Origin: JALZAA01 sp046724435
GTDB taxonomy: Bacteria; Actinomycetota; Acidimicrobiia; IMCC26256; JACDBD01
Direction: 5' to 3'
DNA: 13,657 nucleotides
Assembly: GCA_046724435.1 (NCBI GenBank)
Contig: JBKOWN010000022.1
Span: 1-13,657, forward strand
Positions 11,457-13,657 of this stretch are shown here, in pieces. Within the stretch, counting starts at the first letter, position 1, and each line of letters opens with the position of its first letter. Under the pieces are notes generated by a model. That model ran no database searches. It worked only from the letters and a program-made list of their open reading frames with translations, and was not told the DNA's origin. The position numbers and the translations under genes are program-made.

Positions 11457-12707
11457 ATGGCCGAGCCAGAGGTCGCGCTCGTCTTCTCACCGGAGGCGTG
11501 GGTCGAGGGGCTGCATCGCCACCTGACCGACCACGGCGGCGCGCGAGTCCGCCAGGTGATCGTGGACCCGTCGCTGGCGTTCGACGAGGAGTACGGAACG
11601 CTCGTCGTGAGCCATCGCTGGCCGGGCCTGACGCGTGCGTTCGTCGACGCCGTTCACCGGCGGGACCGCGCCCTGCTCGGTGTCTTCGATCCCGAGGAAC
11701 CAGCTGGTCGCGAGTTCCTCGGCTCGCTCGGTGTTGACCGTGTGCTCGCGTCAGATGCGTCCATGGCGGAGTTCGTGGACGTGCTAACGGCCCTGTCGCC
11801 GGAGCGCCAACAAGCGGCGCCGTCGACCACCGAGTTGGAAGGCGTCGTGGGCGGGCGACCATTGCCGGCGTCGGTCACCCGCGGGGATCGCTCCCGGGGG
11901 TGTCGACTCCTCGCGGTCGGCGGCACGCCCGGCGCGGGCGCCACCGAGCTGTCGATCGCGTTTACGGCCGCAGTACGTAGGCAAGGAGGGCGTGCCGTCC
12001 TCGTCGACGCCGACGACGTGGTCCCGTCGGTCGCGCAACGTCTCGGTCTGCCGATCGAGCCCAACCTGCGGAGCGCGATCGAGTCCGTCGAATACGGAAT
12101 GGGCGATGTCGATGCGACGATCGTTCGAGCCGCACGCGAGCTCGACGTGCTGTCGGGCCTCCCGAACGTCAGCGCATGGTCACAAGTGCGTCCGAGTGAG
12201 GTGCTGGACGTCATCGATGCGATCGGTCGTACCCGACACCTCGTCGTCGCCAACGTGGCGAGCCGTCTGGAGGACGTCGGTCGTGGTGGTCGGAGCCGGT
12301 ACGGGATCAGCCGCGCCGTCGTCTCCGACGCCTCCGACGTGATCCTGATTGCTCCCGCGACACCGGTGGGCGTTACCCGCTTGCTCGGCTGGGTCGCCGA
12401 CGTTCGAGCGCTGAACACCGTTGCGCCTGTTCATCTTGCGATCAATCGCGCGCCGCGCGACGCGTTCCGGAAGGCCGAGCTCGAGCAGGAGATCCGTCGG
12501 ACCTTCGAGCCCGCGAGTCTCGTGTTCCTGCCGAACGACCCGCGGGTCGAGGCCGCGGCCTGGGCCGGAACGGTCGTCGCGTCTGGCCCCTTCGCGAAGG
12601 CGATCGCCGACCTCGCGGCGAAAGTGTCAGCACCCACGGCACCCTCCGTAACGCGGGCCGGGAACGGTTCCCGGAAGTGGGCACGCGTATCCGTCGTGTC
12701 GCGATGA
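11457..12707 (+). CDS. cpaE: CpaE/TadZ-like MinD-family ATPase with degenerate P-loop
   Basis: A 416-residue protein of the TadZ/CpaE type, which places the Tad machine at the pole in other bacteria. The first 115 or so residues resemble a degenerate receiver domain (VALVFSPEAWVEGLHRHL start, LGVDRVLASD at 91-100). From about 149 comes the MinD-like fold: GGTPGAGATELSIAF (155-169) at the P-loop, AVLVDADDVVPSVAQRLGL (180-198), VILIAPATPVGVTRL around 300, and HLAINRAP near 330. The P-loop lacks both lysines (signature KGG and GKT). GAT is common in this family, but loss of the signature Lys too makes ATP hydrolysis doubtful. Starts two bases after cpaB; its stop overlaps the cpaF start (ATGA). 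Confidence 0.85.
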   Translation: MAEPEVALVFSPEAWVEGLHRHLTDHGGARVRQVIVDPSLAFDEEYGTLVVSHRWPGLTRAFVDAVHRRDRALLGVFDPEEPAGREFLGSLGVDRVLASDASMAEFVDVLTALSPERQQAAPSTTELEGVVGGRPLPASVTRGDRSRGCRLLAVGGTPGAGATELSIAFTAAVRRQGGRAVLVDADDVVPSVAQRLGLPIEPNLRSAIESVEYGMGDVDATIVRAARELDVLSGLPNVSAWSQVRPSEVLDVIDAIGRTRHLVVANVASRLEDVGRGGRSRYGISRAVVSDASDVILIAPATPVGVTRLLGWVADVRALNTVAPVHLAINRAPRDAFRKAELEQEIRRTFEPASLVFLPNDPRVEAAAWAGTVVASGPFAKAIADLAAKVSAPTAPSVTRAGNGSRKWARVSVVSR

Positions 12708-13657
12708 CTCTCCGCACCGACGCGTACGATGGCATCCGTCGCGATGCGCTTGTGCGAATCGAGCGGCGTCGGCTTCGGCCGGAAGGCGATCTCGACGAGG
12801 TGCAGTCCGAAGTCCATCGCGCTGTCGACGAGTACCAGCGGCGTGCTCATCTCGGAGACGAGATTCCTCTCAGTGACCCGGGCGAGATGATCGGCCGAGT
12901 CTTGCGATCGATCACCGACTTCGGACCGCTCACGGAGCTGATCGCCCGCCCCGACGTCGAGGAGATCTTCTTCGAGGGTCCGCGTGTGTCGTACCTCGAC
13001 TCGTCCGGCCGGCTTCGCGGGCTGACGACGCCGACGGGGGAGGGTGAGAACCGCCAGATCGTCGAACGGCTGCTCGCACCCACGGATCGGCAGATCAACA
13101 CGAAGCATCCGATCGTCCAGGCGCGGGTCTTGCAAGGCAGTGCGCGCCTCACGGCGGCGATCCCTCCAGTCGGCGATCGCCTCTCGGCGACGCTCCGGCG
13201 ATACACGGTTCGCAACGTGACACTCGGAAGCCTCGTCGACCTGGACTCGATCAGCCCCGAGGCGGCCGACTTCCTGTGGGCGGTGATGCAAGTGCGCAGC
13301 CGGTTGGCCATCTCCGGCGAGCCGGGAGCCGGCAAGACCACAATGGCTGCCGCGCTCATCGCATCCGAGCCCGCGAGCCACTGCGTTCGCTGTTGCGAGG
13401 AGATCCGCGAGATCGCGGTGCCGGTGACGCACGGGTCGTACTACGAGGTCCGGCCCCCGGCGCTCGACGGCACGGGCGAGATCAGCCTGCGGGACCTCGT
13501 GAAGTTCGTGCTCGCAATGCGCCCCGACCGCATTGTCGTCGGCGAGGTCCGAGGAGCCGAGGCATTCGAGCTGAGCCGCGCAGTCAATGCGGGCTGCGGC
13601 TTTCTCTGCACTGTCCACGCCAACAACGCGACCGAGGCGCTGCACGCGCTCGTCAAT
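12704..13657 (+). CDS. cpaF: CpaF/TadA-type secretion ATPase, N-terminal part (cut by window edge)
   Basis: 318 codons of a CpaF-type ATPase, the motor for Tad/Flp pilus assembly; the C terminus lies outside. The N-terminal domain holds FGPLTELIARPDVEEIFFEG (73-92), the usual linker of CpaF. Walker A is GEPGAGKTT (205-213). The acidic region follows at CCEEIREIAV (230-239). The Asp box/Walker B is RPDRIVVGEVRGAEAFEL (273-290), and the His box is TVHANNATEAL (303-313). All catalytic parts seen are intact, in contrast to the degenerate P-loop of the neighbouring CpaE-like protein. The ATG overlaps the cpaE TGA (ATGA at 12704-12707), so the two are coupled. TadB and TadC-type membrane genes are expected downstream, outside the window. 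Confidence 0.93.
   Translation, partial: MTLRTDAYDGIRRDALVRIERRRLRPEGDLDEVQSEVHRAVDEYQRRAHLGDEIPLSDPGEMIGRVLRSITDFGPLTELIARPDVEEIFFEGPRVSYLDSSGRLRGLTTPTGEGENRQIVERLLAPTDRQINTKHPIVQARVLQGSARLTAAIPPVGDRLSATLRRYTVRNVTLGSLVDLDSISPEAADFLWAVMQVRSRLAISGEPGAGKTTMAAALIASEPASHCVRCCEEIREIAVPVTHGSYYEVRPPALDGTGEISLRDLVKFVLAMRPDRIVVGEVRGAEAFELSRAVNAGCGFLCTVHANNATEALHALVN

Noticed and set aside
12431..13645. 404-codon minus-strand open frame opposite cpaE/cpaF
   Set aside because: Antisense of strong CpaF motifs (Walker A, Asp box, His box); no family features of its own.

Overview
The window is high-GC DNA with codon use typical of Actinomycetota. Several genes have a TANNNT -10 hexamer 6-7 bases before the start codon, the leaderless layout common in that phylum. 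CoA-ester genes, a DUF222 (13E12-type) gene under a LexA-type box and a Tad/Flp pilus cluster all fit an actinobacterium. Acidimicrobiia is my guess from the overall flavour; it is not proven by the sequence.

Layout. (1) 1-1875, minus strand: a TetR regulator, a cytosolic alpha/beta hydrolase and a secreted alpha/beta hydrolase cut by the window edge, in one tight operon. (2) 2091-3026, plus: an aldo/keto reductase with a leaderless start. (3) 3023-5861, minus: a cysteine-free HMG-CoA-synthase-like/DUF35 OB-fold fusion, an SCP-x-type thiolase and a small acidic protein. A divergent CaiB/BaiF CoA-transferase (5916-7160, plus) is preceded by a 7-codon leader ORF. The two promoters lie back to back within 35 bp. 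(4) 7003-8079, minus: a DUF222 protein that has lost its HNH end and runs into the antisense of the CoA-transferase; its promoter has a perfect 14-bp LexA-type palindrome between -35 and -10. (5) 8157-9677: MarR regulator and MmcQ/YjbR protein (minus), divergent from a YceI-like protein (plus) across a 93-bp control region. (6) 9748-10299: an unrecognised protein with two possible small-barrel lobes; its ribosome binding site lies in a strong hairpin. (7) 10306-10551, minus: a small excisionase-type HTH protein. It is divergent from the Tad/Flp pilus genes cpaB, cpaE and cpaF (10720 to the right edge, plus), which are tightly packed.

How the parts may work together: genes in region 3 look like one CoA-linked lipid or acyl-chain module in which thiolase, HMGS-like and OB-fold parts form a complex, as in the archaeal thiolase/HMGS/DUF35 assembly, but here the HMGS-like and zinc-ribbon cysteines are all gone. 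The Tad genes encode the start of a type IVc pilus machine. The small HTH gene opposite them is a candidate regulator. No tRNA, rRNA, CRISPR array, insertion sequence or phage gene was seen. No intergenic gap exceeds about 215 bases.
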